Part shown: piece by piece, positions 23,539-32,418 of the stretch
How the letters are laid out: each line of letters starts with the position of its first letter
How positions within the stretch are numbered: the stretch's first letter is position 1
NCBI GenBank assembly: GCA_964421675.1
Contig: CAYQXV010000005.1
Coordinates: 1-64,000, forward strand
Length of the DNA stretch: 64,000 bases
DNA from: CALLPQ01 sp964421675
Lineage (GTDB): Bacteria; Pseudomonadota; Alphaproteobacteria; Caulobacterales; Parvularculaceae
Reading direction: 5' to 3'
The notes under the pieces: model-generated
What the model was told of the DNA's origin: nothing
The model's database searches: none
What the model saw: only the letters and a program-made list of their open reading frames with translations
Program-made: the position numbers and the translations under genes

Positions 23539-26331
23539 TTAATGAGCCTCATCCCAATTTTGCCCCGCACTCGCTTCCACATCCAATGGCACGGAAATGG
23601 AGACCGCCGGTTTGTGAGCCCCTTCCATGACGCGTTTAACAACCGCGCAGGTATCGTCTGCTTGCGCTTTGGGGGTCTCAAAAATAAGTTCGTCATGAAC
23701 CTGCAATAGCATTTTTGCATCAAGCTTTGCGCGGCGCAATTCCCCTTCCATGCGGATCATTGCGCGGCGGATAACATCGGCAGCCGACCCTTGAATCGGG
23801 GCATTGATCGCTTGGCGTTCTGAATAGCCGCGCATGGCCGGGTTTTTATCACCAATGCCTTTAATCCAGGTGCGTCGCCCAAAAATGGTTTCGACATAGC
23901 CGTTCGCTTTTGCAAACGTGACGGTGCCATCCATATACTGACGAATGCCGGGAAACTTTTCGAAATAGCTATCAATGTAAGATTTTGCCTCACTGCGCGA
24001 AATGCCCAATTGGTTGGCGAGGCCAAATGCGGAAATGCCGTAAATAATGCCAAAGTTAATCGCTTTTGCGCGCCGGCGCACCATCGGGTCCATATCTTTA
24101 ACCGGCACACCAAACATTTCTGATGCGGTCAGCGCATGAATATCAACGCCGTCGGCAAATGCTTGTTTCATCGTCGTCAGGTTGGCGATATGGGCAAGCA
24201 GGCGCAATTCGATTTGGCTATAATCGGCTGAAATTAAAACATTTCCTTTTTCCGGAATGAATGCCGTTCTGATGCTGCGTCCATCTTCTGTACGGATCGG
24301 AATATTTTGCAGATTAGGCTCATTAGATGAAAGTCGTCCGGTTGTTGTTGAGGCAAGTGAATAGGATGTGTGGATGCGGCCGGTTTCGGGATTGATTTCT
24401 GTTTGCAATGAATCCGTATAGGTCGATTTCAATTTTGAAAGAGAGCGCCATTTCAGCAAAGCGGCGGGCAATTCGTGTCCTTCAGCGGCTAGTTCATCCA
24501 GCACTTCTGCTTTGGTTGACCATGCGCCTTTCGCAGTTTTTCGCCCGCCGGGCAATTGCAATTTTCCAAATAAAATTTCTGATATTTGTTTGGGCGAACC
24601 AAGGTTAAATGCCTCGCCCGCTAACTCATGGGCTTCGGCTTCATGGGCGGCCATGCGCTGTGCAAAATCTGCCGACAGGCGCGATAAGACGGCGCGGTCT
24701 ACCTTGACGCCTGCATGCTCCATGCCGGTAATGACAGGTACCATTGGGCGTTCAAGGGTTTGATAAAGTGTTGTGTGTTTTTCCGCAGCCAACCTTGGTT
24801 TTAGGCGTTGATGAAGACGCAATGTAATATCAGCATCTTCAGCGGCATATTCTGACGCTTTTGAAATTTCAATTTGATCAAAAGTTTTTTTGTTTTTTCC
24901 CGTGCCCGCAACATCGGCAAACTTAATTGTGTCCAAGTCCAGATGCAGCTTGGCAAGATCATCCATATTGTGATTATTGCGGCCGCAATCGAGCGCATAA
25001 GAAATCAGCATTGTATCGTCGACCGCTGACAGGTTGATGCCATGGCGCTTAAAAATCAGCGCATCAAATTTCAGATTTTGGCCAACCTTTAAAATAGCGG
25101 GATCTTCAAGCATGGGCTTGAGGATGGCGATCGCCTCTTTCAAGGGCATTTGGCGCGCCGTATCGGCATCATCCAATGCAAGGCCGTCGGCGCCATGACT
25201 GAGCGGGATATAACAGGCAGACCCTGGACGATCTGACAAGGAGACGCCAACAAGGGTTGCGCGCATCGCGTTTAAACTGTTGGTCTCTGTATCAACGGCG
25301 ATTGTTCCGCGCTGATAGGCTTTTTCAACCCAGCCTTTTAATGCGTCTGCATCAAAAATGGTTTCATAGTTTTTTTCTACCGGGGCGTTGGGCGTTTGCG
25401 CACCGGATGGATCGCCCTCTGCAACCTCAACATTGAGATCGGTGGTGATGCGGTTGGTTAAGGTGGTGAATTCCATGGTTTTAAGAAATTCAACAAGCGT
25501 TTCGCCATTGATGGGCTGCATCGCCAATTCATCAATCGGCACCGCCACCTCAACATCTGTTTTCAAGGTGACAAGGTCGCGCGATAGCCGTGCCTGATCA
25601 GCAAATTCGATCAGGTTTTCACGGCGTTTATTTTGCTTGATTGTGCTTGCCCCCGCGAGAAGACTATCAAGGTCGCCAAATTCATCGATTAACAAGGCCG
25701 CTGTCTTTACGCCAATGCCGGGCACGCCGGGAATATTATCAACGCTGTCGCCCGCTAGCGATTGAATATCGATGACATGCTCAGGGCCAAGGCCAAATTT
25801 CTCGACAACTTGTTCGGGACCGATGGTTCTATTTTTCATCGGGTCAAACATGGAGACCTTATCGGACACCAGTTGCATGAGATCTTTATCGGAAGAAACG
25901 ATGACGGCCTTACCCCCTTGTGCTTCTACCTGGCGGGCATAGGTCGCAATAACATCATCTGCTTCATATCCCTCCTGCTCGATACAGGCCGCACCAAAGG
26001 CGCGCGTTGCGTCACGCACCAGTGGGAATTGAGGAATGAGGTCTTCGGGTGTTTCGCTTCGATTGGCTTTATATTCAGAATAAAGATCATTGCGAAATGT
26101 TTTGCTTGAGTAATCAAATATCACCGCAAAATGGGTGGCATCATCTTTTGCGGCCACATCGCACATTAATTTATAAAGCATGTTGCAAAAGCCAGATACT
26201 GCACCGACTGGCAGGCCATCTGATTTTCGGCTCAAGGGCGGCAAGGCATGATAGGCGCGAAAAATATAGGCGGAACCATCAATCAGATAGAGAAGGGGCG
26301 GGGTCGCTTTTTTGCTGGCCATAATGCTCAT
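23539..26331 (-). CDS. polA: DNA polymerase I
   Basis: A 930-residue repair and Okazaki-processing polymerase. All three parts are present: the 5'-3' exonuclease (YLIDGSAYIFRAYHALPP to about residue 300), a 3'-5' proofreading domain with intact acidic motif AVDTETNSLNAM (about 350), and the polymerase with the motif A ADYSQIELRLLAHI, motif B RRRAKAINFGIIYG, and motif C QVHDELIFE. ATG 26331 or ATG 26322 could be the start; neither has a strong ribosome site. It is a stand-alone gene. Confidence 0.97.
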   Translation of the reverse strand: MSIMASKKATPPLLYLIDGSAYIFRAYHALPPLSRKSDGLPVGAVSGFCNMLYKLMCDVAAKDDATHFAVIFDYSSKTFRNDLYSEYKANRSETPEDLIPQFPLVRDATRAFGAACIEQEGYEADDVIATYARQVEAQGGKAVIVSSDKDLMQLVSDKVSMFDPMKNRTIGPEQVVEKFGLGPEHVIDIQSLAGDSVDNIPGVPGIGVKTAALLIDEFGDLDSLLAGASTIKQNKRRENLIEFADQARLSRDLVTLKTDVEVAVPIDELAMQPINGETLVEFLKTMEFTTLTNRITTDLNVEVAEGDPSGAQTPNAPVEKNYETIFDADALKGWVEKAYQRGTIAVDTETNSLNAMRATLVGVSLSDRPGSACYIPLSHGADGLALDDADTARQMPLKEAIAILKPMLEDPAILKVGQNLKFDALIFKRHGINLSAVDDTMLISYALDCGRNNHNMDDLAKLHLDLDTIKFADVAGTGKNKKTFDQIEISKASEYAAEDADITLRLHQRLKPRLAAEKHTTLYQTLERPMVPVITGMEHAGVKVDRAVLSRLSADFAQRMAAHEAEAHELAGEAFNLGSPKQISEILFGKLQLPGGRKTAKGAWSTKAEVLDELAAEGHELPAALLKWRSLSKLKSTYTDSLQTEINPETGRIHTSYSLASTTTGRLSSNEPNLQNIPIRTEDGRSIRTAFIPEKGNVLISADYSQIELRLLAHIANLTTMKQAFADGVDIHALTASEMFGVPVKDMDPMVRRRAKAINFGIIYGISAFGLANQLGISRSEAKSYIDSYFEKFPGIRQYMDGTVTFAKANGYVETIFGRRTWIKGIGDKNPAMRGYSERQAINAPIQGSAADVIRRAMIRMEGELRRAKLDAKMLLQVHDELIFETPKAQADDTCAVVKRVMEGAHKPAVSISVPLDVEASAGQNWDEAH

Positions 26332-26437
26332 GTTTTTGCGTGGTGATGAAAATCTGATTTACCCTATAGTGGGCCAGACCCCAACCGAAATTTCACGCCA
26401 ATTTTACATCAATGGAAAGGTTGAGCATGCGCGCGGG

Positions 26438-27250
26438 TTAAAACGATGACCACAGGCTGACAAAGACGCTGTTTCCTCGGTCGAGATTGCGCCCAGCGAC
26501 TTCAAAATTGACCCCGGTTTGCACGCGCCAATTCCCCAAGGTTCGCACAGCCACGGAGGGCTGGATCTTGATCACGTCAAAATCTGCGCCGCCAATATCT
26601 TCATTGCGCGCAGACAGTATGGTGAAAAAATCAGCCAGCACTAAAACCCGCGGATGGGGCTGCGCACCGAGCTTGAAATCGGCGCGAATTTGATCAGCCG
26701 CACTGCCGAATCGGCGTCGATAGGCAAGCTCTGCGGTTGCAAATGCAGAAAATGGTGTGTTCGAAAAGTTGCGCCCATAAAGAACCCGCACCTCTCCATC
26801 GATCCCGTCTGATTGCAGGCCTGGCCGAACGCCGCCAGAAAAAGCATTATCTTGTCCGGCCGATAGCGCAACGGAGAAAAAATTGTTGGGGCTTTGCCAA
26901 ATGGTGCGTTGAATAAGCCCTTCGATCGCCGTAAATCCATTGCTGGTGACGACGCTATTGGGGCTGGTAACCGTGGTAAACGCGTAATTTGCTTTAAAGC
27001 TGATCAACCAGCGATCGGTTAGGCCAAATTCTATATATGTATTTGTCTGTATACGTTGAAAGCGATCTGTCTGGCTATCAATGAGGGGGGGCACATCAAA
27101 GATGAAATCGCCATCGGCGGTAAAAAACTCTGTTCCTGTTGCAGTAAAGAATGAATATTGTGTTCTGGGCCACGGCGATGCGAGGACATCTTGAGCAAGG
27201 AGAAGGTTCAACAAACCAAGCAGGATTGTCACACGCACTATTCGTCTCAT
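26438..27250 (-). CDS. outer-membrane beta-barrel protein of unknown function
   Basis: A 270-residue protein with a signal peptide (MRRIVRVTILLGLLNLLLAQ, cleaved near VLA-S). The rest is made of alternating polar and hydrophobic short strands such as IQTNTYIEFGLTDRWLISF and FSVALSAGQ, and it ends in phenylalanine after NSVFVSLWSSF, the C-terminal signature of barrels inserted by BamA. No cysteine, no known enzyme motif and no lipobox are seen. GGGG stands seven bases before the start. It could be a porin-like or transporter-related barrel; I cannot name its family. It is divergent from thiE. Confidence 0.7.
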   Translation of the reverse strand: MRRIVRVTILLGLLNLLLAQDVLASPWPRTQYSFFTATGTEFFTADGDFIFDVPPLIDSQTDRFQRIQTNTYIEFGLTDRWLISFKANYAFTTVTSPNSVVTSNGFTAIEGLIQRTIWQSPNNFFSVALSAGQDNAFSGGVRPGLQSDGIDGEVRVLYGRNFSNTPFSAFATAELAYRRRFGSAADQIRADFKLGAQPHPRVLVLADFFTILSARNEDIGGADFDVIKIQPSVAVRTLGNWRVQTGVNFEVAGRNLDRGNSVFVSLWSSF

Positions 27251-27310
27251 TCATCGTCCCCGTTAGCTTAGAGTGGGACTATATCAAATTATATTTGGGT
27301 TTGTCCTTAT

Positions 27311-27341
27311 CCAAAAATGAGATTGGATTTGCTATTTTTGG
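27311..27341. repeat. 8-bp inverted repeat between the barrel gene and thiE
   Basis: CCAAAAAT and ATTTTTGG enclose 15 bases in the AT-rich divergent intergenic space (27251-27488). It may be a regulator site shared by both promoters. No T tract suits it as a terminator. Confidence 0.25.
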
Positions 27342-27488
27342 TTGAAAAAATACTATAAATGGAGAGATGCGCGTGCTTGGCGCCGGGTTTGCCTCACATT
27401 ATAGGGAGCGTGTAAATATGTTGCCGGGCCTAATTGACCCAGTTATGGCATAGAGCCCGAATATCAATGAACACCGAACAATAAAGGT

Positions 27489-28154
27489 ATGAGTAAAATG
27501 GAGCGTGCGCGCCTCTATCTGATTACGCCGCCAGCGATTGATGATCTGGACTCCTTTTGCAAAATTTTTGCAACGGCGCTTGACGCCGGTGATGTTGGTT
27601 GTGTGCAATTGCGTTTAAAAGATAAAGACGGCGCGCCGGTTCGCGATCAACACATCATCGATGCTGCGAGCGCATTGCTGCCCATTGCCCGGGCCCGCGA
27701 TGTTGCCTTCGTCATTAATGATCGTGCAGATCTTGCCGCCCAGCTTGGCGCCGATGGGGTACATATTGGCCAAGCCGATACCCCTTACGCGCAGGCACGC
27801 GAACAACTCGGCGATCAGGCGATTATCGGGGTAACCTGTCATGCCTCCAAAGATCTGGCGCTTCATGCTGGCGAGCTCGGCGCAGATTATGTTGCCTTCG
27901 GAGCATTTTTTCCCTCTTCAACCAAAGAGCCTCCAGACATGGCAAGCCCTGACATTCTCACATGGTGGCAGGCGGTTACGACGGTTCCCTGCGTTGCCAT
28001 TGGCGGCATAAAAGCTGAGAACGCAAAAGACCTGATCCTTGCCGGGGCGGATTTTTTGGCCGTTAGTGCTGCGGTGTGGGGCCATCCTCAGGGGGCCGCC
28101 GCCGGTGTGGCTGCTATTAATCAGGCGATTGATGCGGTCCATCAAAACGCTTGA
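27489..28154 (+). CDS. thiE: thiamine-phosphate synthase
   Basis: A 221-residue TIM-barrel enzyme joining the pyrimidine and thiazole halves of thiamine. The barrel landmarks are clear: VQLRLKDKDG (the family's QLR-K), NDRADLAAQLGADGVHIGQAD for the pyrophosphate and Mg site, GVTCHASKDLALHAGELGADYVAFGAFFPSSTK, and VAIGGIKAENA. Start may be ATG 27489 or the in-frame ATG 27498 that sits better after AAGG. No TPP riboswitch is visible upstream, and no other thi gene is near. Confidence 0.9.
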   Translation: MSKMERARLYLITPPAIDDLDSFCKIFATALDAGDVGCVQLRLKDKDGAPVRDQHIIDAASALLPIARARDVAFVINDRADLAAQLGADGVHIGQADTPYAQAREQLGDQAIIGVTCHASKDLALHAGELGADYVAFGAFFPSSTKEPPDMASPDILTWWQAVTTVPCVAIGGIKAENAKDLILAGADFLAVSAAVWGHPQGAAAGVAAINQAIDAVHQNA

Positions 28155-28331
28155 GCGCTCCGGAAAGGCTGGACTTCCATCAATTTGATGCGATCAACTG
28201 GGCCAATCGATGTGCAAGGGGTAAATTTCTGTTAACCTTTGGCTGGCTAGGGTGCATTAGGGGGATAAAGTGACCGCGTAATTTGTATAGCTTTTCCAAA
28301 TTGCAGGCCGTTTATCGGAAATGGATTTTTT

Positions 28332-29507
28332 GTGAGCAGCGTTCCACACCAGTCTATTGTCTTCACTCATCGGCAATTACCTGTATTTTTGCTGGTGCTT
28401 GGCGTTTTTCTCATCGTGCTATGGACGCCCTTTGGGCATGCGCAGACAGAAATTTCTGGTTTTGACGAGGAAGCTGAGGCGATCGAAGATGCGCGGCAAA
28501 CCCTGCCAGCGGCCCGGCGTGGCTCTCCTATTGAAGCGATTTTACAAAAAGTTTTTGAGAAAGATTATGCGTCCGCGCGCAGTCTTCTTGTGCCCTTATT
28601 GGCGACCGAAAACGTTGATGCGCTGCATATACAGGCGGTACTTGATGAAAATGGGTGGGGCGGTCCAAAAGATTTGGCCGCAGCCATCCAGCTTTATGCA
28701 CGGGCAGCCGCCAAAGGGCAGGTTGATGCGCAATATTCTCTTGGGGAATTGGCGTATGGTAAGAGCGGCGTCAAGAAAGATCCCGAACGCGCTATTCAAT
28801 GGTATCAACTTGCCGCCAATCAGGGCCATCCGGGCGCAAAATCGCGCCTCGGCATGATTTATGTGCGCGGAGTTGATGTTGAAAAAGATGTGCCGCTAGG
28901 TCTGCGCTATATTGAGGAGGCAGCCAATGCTGGCGACCGGGATGCTCAGTTTAATCTTGGCGTTGCCTATCTGAACGGAAATGGCCGACCGCAAGATTAT
29001 GAAAAAGCGGGTGAGAATTTCCTTTATGCCGCGCAGCAATTGCATCCCGATGCACAGTTCAATCTGGCTTTGCTATATGACAGCCCTCATCTTGGGGAGC
29101 CCGATCCTCAGCAAACAATATTCTGGATGACGGCTGCTGCCGGTCTCGGCTTGCCCAAAGCCTATGTTGCGCTTGGATTGCTGATCGGGGAAGGCAAAGG
29201 CGTCGGACAGTCAGACCGTGTCGCAGCAGACTGGTTTGAACGCGCAGCGCTCGCAGGCGATAGCGAAGGTCAATTTCTCTATGCGCTGGCACTCAGCCAG
29301 GGAAAAGGCCGCCCGCAGCGCACCAGCGAGGCCGTGAACTGGCTCGAAAAATCATTAGCCTCCAACGATCTTAATGCCGAGCAACGCAGGCAGCGCGAAG
29401 CGTTGAAAAAACAATTGCAAGCGCGCGGTTCTGGCACCGCGACACGAGCCTCTCAGGCACGTGCGCCAAAGCCAAGCCGTAAGAAAGAAAAAAGCCTGCG
29501 GCCTTAA
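28332..29507 (+). CDS. secreted Sel1-repeat protein
   Basis: A 391-residue protein with an N-terminal membrane segment (about 15-36, ending FGHAQTE) that looks cleaved, then about six Sel1-like repeats, visible as AAAKGQVDAQYSLGELAYGKSGV, AANQGHPGAKSRLGMIYVRG, AANAGDRDAQFNLGVAYLNGNG and later copies. Such repeats form a helical scaffold for binding partner proteins in the periplasm. The C-terminus is basic and rich in K, R, A and P (from about 365), which is disordered. GTG start at 28332. The gene precedes ruvC by about 137 bases, but the SOS box in between suggests a separate transcript. Confidence 0.8.
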   Translation: MSSVPHQSIVFTHRQLPVFLLVLGVFLIVLWTPFGHAQTEISGFDEEAEAIEDARQTLPAARRGSPIEAILQKVFEKDYASARSLLVPLLATENVDALHIQAVLDENGWGGPKDLAAAIQLYARAAAKGQVDAQYSLGELAYGKSGVKKDPERAIQWYQLAANQGHPGAKSRLGMIYVRGVDVEKDVPLGLRYIEEAANAGDRDAQFNLGVAYLNGNGRPQDYEKAGENFLYAAQQLHPDAQFNLALLYDSPHLGEPDPQQTIFWMTAAAGLGLPKAYVALGLLIGEGKGVGQSDRVAADWFERAALAGDSEGQFLYALALSQGKGRPQRTSEAVNWLEKSLASNDLNAEQRRQREALKKQLQARGSGTATRASQARAPKPSRKKEKSLRP

Positions 29508-29605
29508 CTTTTCTGCGGTGAACGGTGCTAGCCGCCCCCATTTCTTATGTGATTGCGATTCTCAGATGCATTTTGGCAAATAGTTTGCCCTGCATTTGCA
29601 ATTTT

Positions 29606-29620
29606 GTTCTCCCCTTGTTC
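29606..29620 (+). promoter_or_regulatory. LexA (SOS) box upstream of ruvCAB
   Basis: GTTCTCCCCTTGTTC is an exact GTTC-N7-GTTC, the known LexA operator of alphaproteobacteria. It lies 24 bases before the chosen ruvC start. ruvCAB is a DNA-damage-induced set in relatives, so the placement makes sense and supports both the start choice and the operon. Confidence 0.8.
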
Positions 29621-29644
29621 GCAAAACTGTTTATGCTGTGCGCC

Positions 29645-30163
29645 ATGCAGGATGTGATTCGAATATTTGGAATTGATCCCGGTTCCGTGGCGATGGGGTG
29701 GGGCGTTGTTGATAGTGCCGGGCCTCGTCTCAGCTATGTGAATGCGGGTGTCATCCGTCCCCCGAAAGGGCTGGCGCGTGCGCCGCGATTGGCGCATTTG
29801 CTGGATAATCTTGATGCGCTGCTCGATCAGTATCGCCCGGATGAAGCAGCCGTTGAAGAAACATTCGTGAATGCCAATCCGCGCGATGCGCTTGTACTGG
29901 GCCAGGCGCGGGGCATTGCCCTTGTTGCCCCGGCGCGCGCGGGGTTAGAGGTGTTTGAATATGCCGCAAACTCGATCAAAAAGTCGGTTGTTGGCCGCGG
30001 GCATGCGGATAAGGGACAGGTTCAAGCCATGGTCAGGGTGTTATTGCCCACATCGGGCGAGCAAAAAGCGGATGCGGCGGACGCCTTGGCGGCAGCCATC
30101 TGCCATGCCCATCATCGCGATATGGTGCGCATGAAACGCACAATACAGGATAAAGCATCATGA
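29645..30163 (+). CDS. ruvC: crossover junction endonuclease RuvC
   Basis: A 172-residue dimeric nuclease that cuts Holliday junctions. The acidic metal-binding residues are all there: D11 in GIDPGS, E71 in AAVEETFVN, and D143/D146 in KADAADALAAA. I chose ATG 29645 because it gives the normal RuvC length and lies just after the SOS box; the longer frame from 29525 would cover the box. The TGA overlaps the ATG of ruvA (ATGA). The three ruv genes form one transcriptional unit. Confidence 0.96.
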   Translation: MQDVIRIFGIDPGSVAMGWGVVDSAGPRLSYVNAGVIRPPKGLARAPRLAHLLDNLDALLDQYRPDEAAVEETFVNANPRDALVLGQARGIALVAPARAGLEVFEYAANSIKKSVVGRGHADKGQVQAMVRVLLPTSGEQKADAADALAAAICHAHHRDMVRMKRTIQDKAS

Positions 30164-30810
30164 TCGCACAGTTGCGCGGAACAGTTTCCTCTCTTGCGGT
30201 GGATACCGGCATTCTTGATGTGGGCGGTGTTGGGTATGAGTTCAGTGCAACACCCAAATTGCTGTCTTCCCTGAATGCTGGTGATGTTGTGACCCTTTCC
30301 ATCGAAACGGTGGTGCGGGAGGATTTTATCAAGCTTTATGGATTTTCCACCATGGGGGAGCGATCGATTTTCCGAACCTTGCAGTCTGTACAGGGTGTGG
30401 GCGCAAAACATGCGCTGAGCATCATGCAGGTTTTATCACCCAATGAATTATATGAGGCGATTGCCGCTGAAGATGTCACCGCTGTTTCGCGCGCGCATGG
30501 CGTCGGCAAAAAAATTGCTCAACGGATCGTAACAGAGTTGCAAACAAAATTAGGGGCGATGGCCGAGAGCGTGAGCGTGTTGTCGGTTGCACAAACGCGT
30601 ACACCGCCGCAAAGCAGCGATATGCCCGTTCAACCGCAAAGTGAGAGTGTGCCCATTGGCGGGGCTCTGCGCATGGATGCAACCTCGGCATTGGTCAATC
30701 TTGGCTTTGACAGTGTCGCGGCCCGCCGCGCGGTCAATACCGTGATTTCGCGCGATGCGCTGACAACACTTGATGACGTGATCCCGGTCGCATTGCGGGA
30801 GTTAAGTTGA
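30160..30810 (+). CDS. ruvA: Holliday junction DNA helicase subunit RuvA
   Basis: A 216-residue protein that binds four-way junctions as a tetramer and recruits RuvB. It starts MIAQLRGTV as the family does (OB-fold domain I, to about 62), then paired helix-hairpin-helix motifs (VQGVGAKHALSIMQ and AHGVGKKIAQRIVTEL, about 70-125), and the mobile C-terminal domain III after a Pro/Gln/Ser-rich linker (SALVNLGFDSVAARRAV). The start overlaps ruvC and the stop lies one base before ruvB. Confidence 0.96.
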   Translation: MIAQLRGTVSSLAVDTGILDVGGVGYEFSATPKLLSSLNAGDVVTLSIETVVREDFIKLYGFSTMGERSIFRTLQSVQGVGAKHALSIMQVLSPNELYEAIAAEDVTAVSRAHGVGKKIAQRIVTELQTKLGAMAESVSVLSVAQTRTPPQSSDMPVQPQSESVPIGGALRMDATSALVNLGFDSVAARRAVNTVISRDALTTLDDVIPVALRELS

Positions 30811-30811
30811 G

Positions 30812-31897
30812 ATGGACACAAATGCACATAATAGTTTGCACGATGAATTGCAAAATAATCCGTATGGTGATGGTGAGCGCATCATAGATGGCCAGCGTCA
30901 GCCTGAAGACGGGGATGCGGCATTGCGCCCAAAAACACTGGATGATTTTATTGGCCAGCGTCAGGCTAAAGATAATCTGCGGATTTTTGTAGAGGCTGCC
31001 CGTCATCGCAAAGAGGCCCTTGACCATGTCTTGTTCCATGGCCCGCCGGGTTTGGGAAAAACCACGCTTGCGCAAATTGTTGCAAATGAGTTGGGTGTCA
31101 ATTTCCGGTCAACATCAGGCCCGGTCATTACCAAGCCCGGTGACCTTGCGGCAATTTTGACAAATCTTGAAGCGGGCGATGTTCTGTTCATTGATGAAAT
31201 CCATCGATTGACACCCGCTGTAGAGGAAGTGCTCTACCCGGCGATGGAAGATTTTTCCCTCGACTTGATTATCGGCGATGGCCCGGCCGCACGCACCGTC
31301 AAGATTGATTTGCCGCGCTTTACATTGGTGGGCGCAACAACGCGGTCCGGATTATTGGCAAAGCCATTAATGGACCGGTTTGGTATTCCGGTGCGTTTGA
31401 ATTTTTATGAGCCTGATGAATTGCAACGGATTGTGTTACGCGGGGCGGGCAAACTTGATGCGCAAATGTCTGAAGATGGTGCGTTGGAGATAGCGCGCCG
31501 CGCGCGGGGAACGCCGCGCGTTGCCGGGCGGTTATTGCGCCGGGTGCGCGATGTTGCAACCGTCGAGCAAGCTGGCGCGATTGACCGCACCGTTGCCGAT
31601 AATGCCCTTCGCCGATTGGAAATTGATGATCGCGGGCTTGATCCGCTAGACCGTCGATATTTGCGCTTGATCGCCGAACATTTTGGCGGCGGGCCGGTTG
31701 GCGTTGAGACGATTGCGGCCGCCCTTGCAGAGGCACGCGATGCGGTGGAAGATGTGATTGAACCGTTTTTGCTGCAGCAAGGGTTGATCCAACGCACACC
31801 GCGCGGGCGCTTGCTCTCACCATCGGCGTGGACCCATCTGGGATTAACAGCGCCTGCGACGATAAACGAGCCCAGCAAAGATATGTTTTCCAAATAA
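30812..31897 (+). CDS. ruvB: Holliday junction branch-migration motor RuvB
   Basis: A 361-residue AAA+ ATPase. Walker A GPPGLGKTTLAQI (about 74-86), Walker B FIDEIHRLTPAVEE (DEIH), sensor 1 GATTRSG, the arginine finger region RFGI, and the C-terminal winged helix (RTPRGRLLSP) are all visible. The N-terminus (PKTLDDFIGQ) is standard but preceded by about 45 polar residues more than the shortest homologues. It ends the SOS-controlled operon. The SMR gene 78 bases on has its own ribosome site. Confidence 0.97.
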   Translation: MDTNAHNSLHDELQNNPYGDGERIIDGQRQPEDGDAALRPKTLDDFIGQRQAKDNLRIFVEAARHRKEALDHVLFHGPPGLGKTTLAQIVANELGVNFRSTSGPVITKPGDLAAILTNLEAGDVLFIDEIHRLTPAVEEVLYPAMEDFSLDLIIGDGPAARTVKIDLPRFTLVGATTRSGLLAKPLMDRFGIPVRLNFYEPDELQRIVLRGAGKLDAQMSEDGALEIARRARGTPRVAGRLLRRVRDVATVEQAGAIDRTVADNALRRLEIDDRGLDPLDRRYLRLIAEHFGGGPVGVETIAAALAEARDAVEDVIEPFLLQQGLIQRTPRGRLLSPSAWTHLGLTAPATINEPSKDMFSK

Positions 31898-31975
31898 TCA
31901 TCATTATAGGGATGGCTTTGGTAAAGACTGAAAAGTTTTGCAGCGCGCGCTTGGCTCAGATACGGAGAATGTTTC

Positions 31976-32326
31976 ATGCCCTTTTTGTCGTCGATTGGTC
32001 CGTGGGGATTAATCATCATTGCGGGTCTTCTTGAGGTCGCTTGGGCATTGGGATTTAAATATGTCGGCGAGGATGCGCCGTGGTGGCTTCAACTTGGTGT
32101 TCTCATCGCATTGGTGGGCAGTTTTTCTTTGCTGATTATGGCCTTAAAAACACTGCCCGCTGGCACAGCCTATGCGGTATGGACCGGCATTGGCGCCGTC
32201 GGTGTTGCCACGCTTGGGATTGTTTTCTTTCGTGAACCCTTCACGTTTGCACGGGTGTTTTGCATCGGCTTGATTGTTGCCGGTATTATTGGGTTGCGAT
32301 TAACTGCTGGCGGGGCTGAGGGATAA
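31976..32326 (+). CDS. SMR-family exporter, SugE/Gdx-like
   Basis: A 116-residue four-helix protein of the small multidrug resistance family. LLEVAWALGFKY has the essential glutamate of helix 1, and GTAYAVWTGIGAVG is the sequence typical of the SugE/Gdx branch, which exports guanidinium by proton exchange. It is slightly longer than E. coli SugE (105), by a few N- and C-terminal residues. GGAG lies before the start. The 78-base leader is too short for the known full guanidine-I riboswitch, and no ACGR hairpin pair of the short class is obvious. A single gene rather than a pair, so probably a homodimer. Confidence 0.85.
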   Translation: MPFLSSIGPWGLIIIAGLLEVAWALGFKYVGEDAPWWLQLGVLIALVGSFSLLIMALKTLPAGTAYAVWTGIGAVGVATLGIVFFREPFTFARVFCIGLIVAGIIGLRLTAGGAEG

Positions 32327-32341
32327 ACTATCTCCTTAAAG

Positions 32342-32379
32342 AAAAAGCCGGCCCGAGATCACCGGGCCGGCTTTTTTTT
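32342..32379. terminator. bidirectional terminator between the SMR gene and glnA
   Basis: AAAAAGCCGGCCCG pairs with CGGGCCGGCTTTTT around AGATCAC, followed by more T residues. It can end the SMR transcript (plus) and the glnA transcript (minus). Confidence 0.92.
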
Positions 32380-32418
32380 ACACTGCTGGGGGGGTAGTAA
32401 ACGCCGCCCGTTAGAGCC

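Noticed and set aside
27251..27488. TPP riboswitch before thiE
   Set aside because: No CTGAGA or the conserved ACCTGATC-type element is present.
29525..29644. N-terminal extension of ruvC
   Set aside because: It would cover the SOS box and make the protein much longer than the family.
31898..31975. Guanidine riboswitch before the SMR exporter
   Set aside because: The space is only 78 bases, and I could not find the paired ACGR loops of the short classes or the conserved core of the long class.
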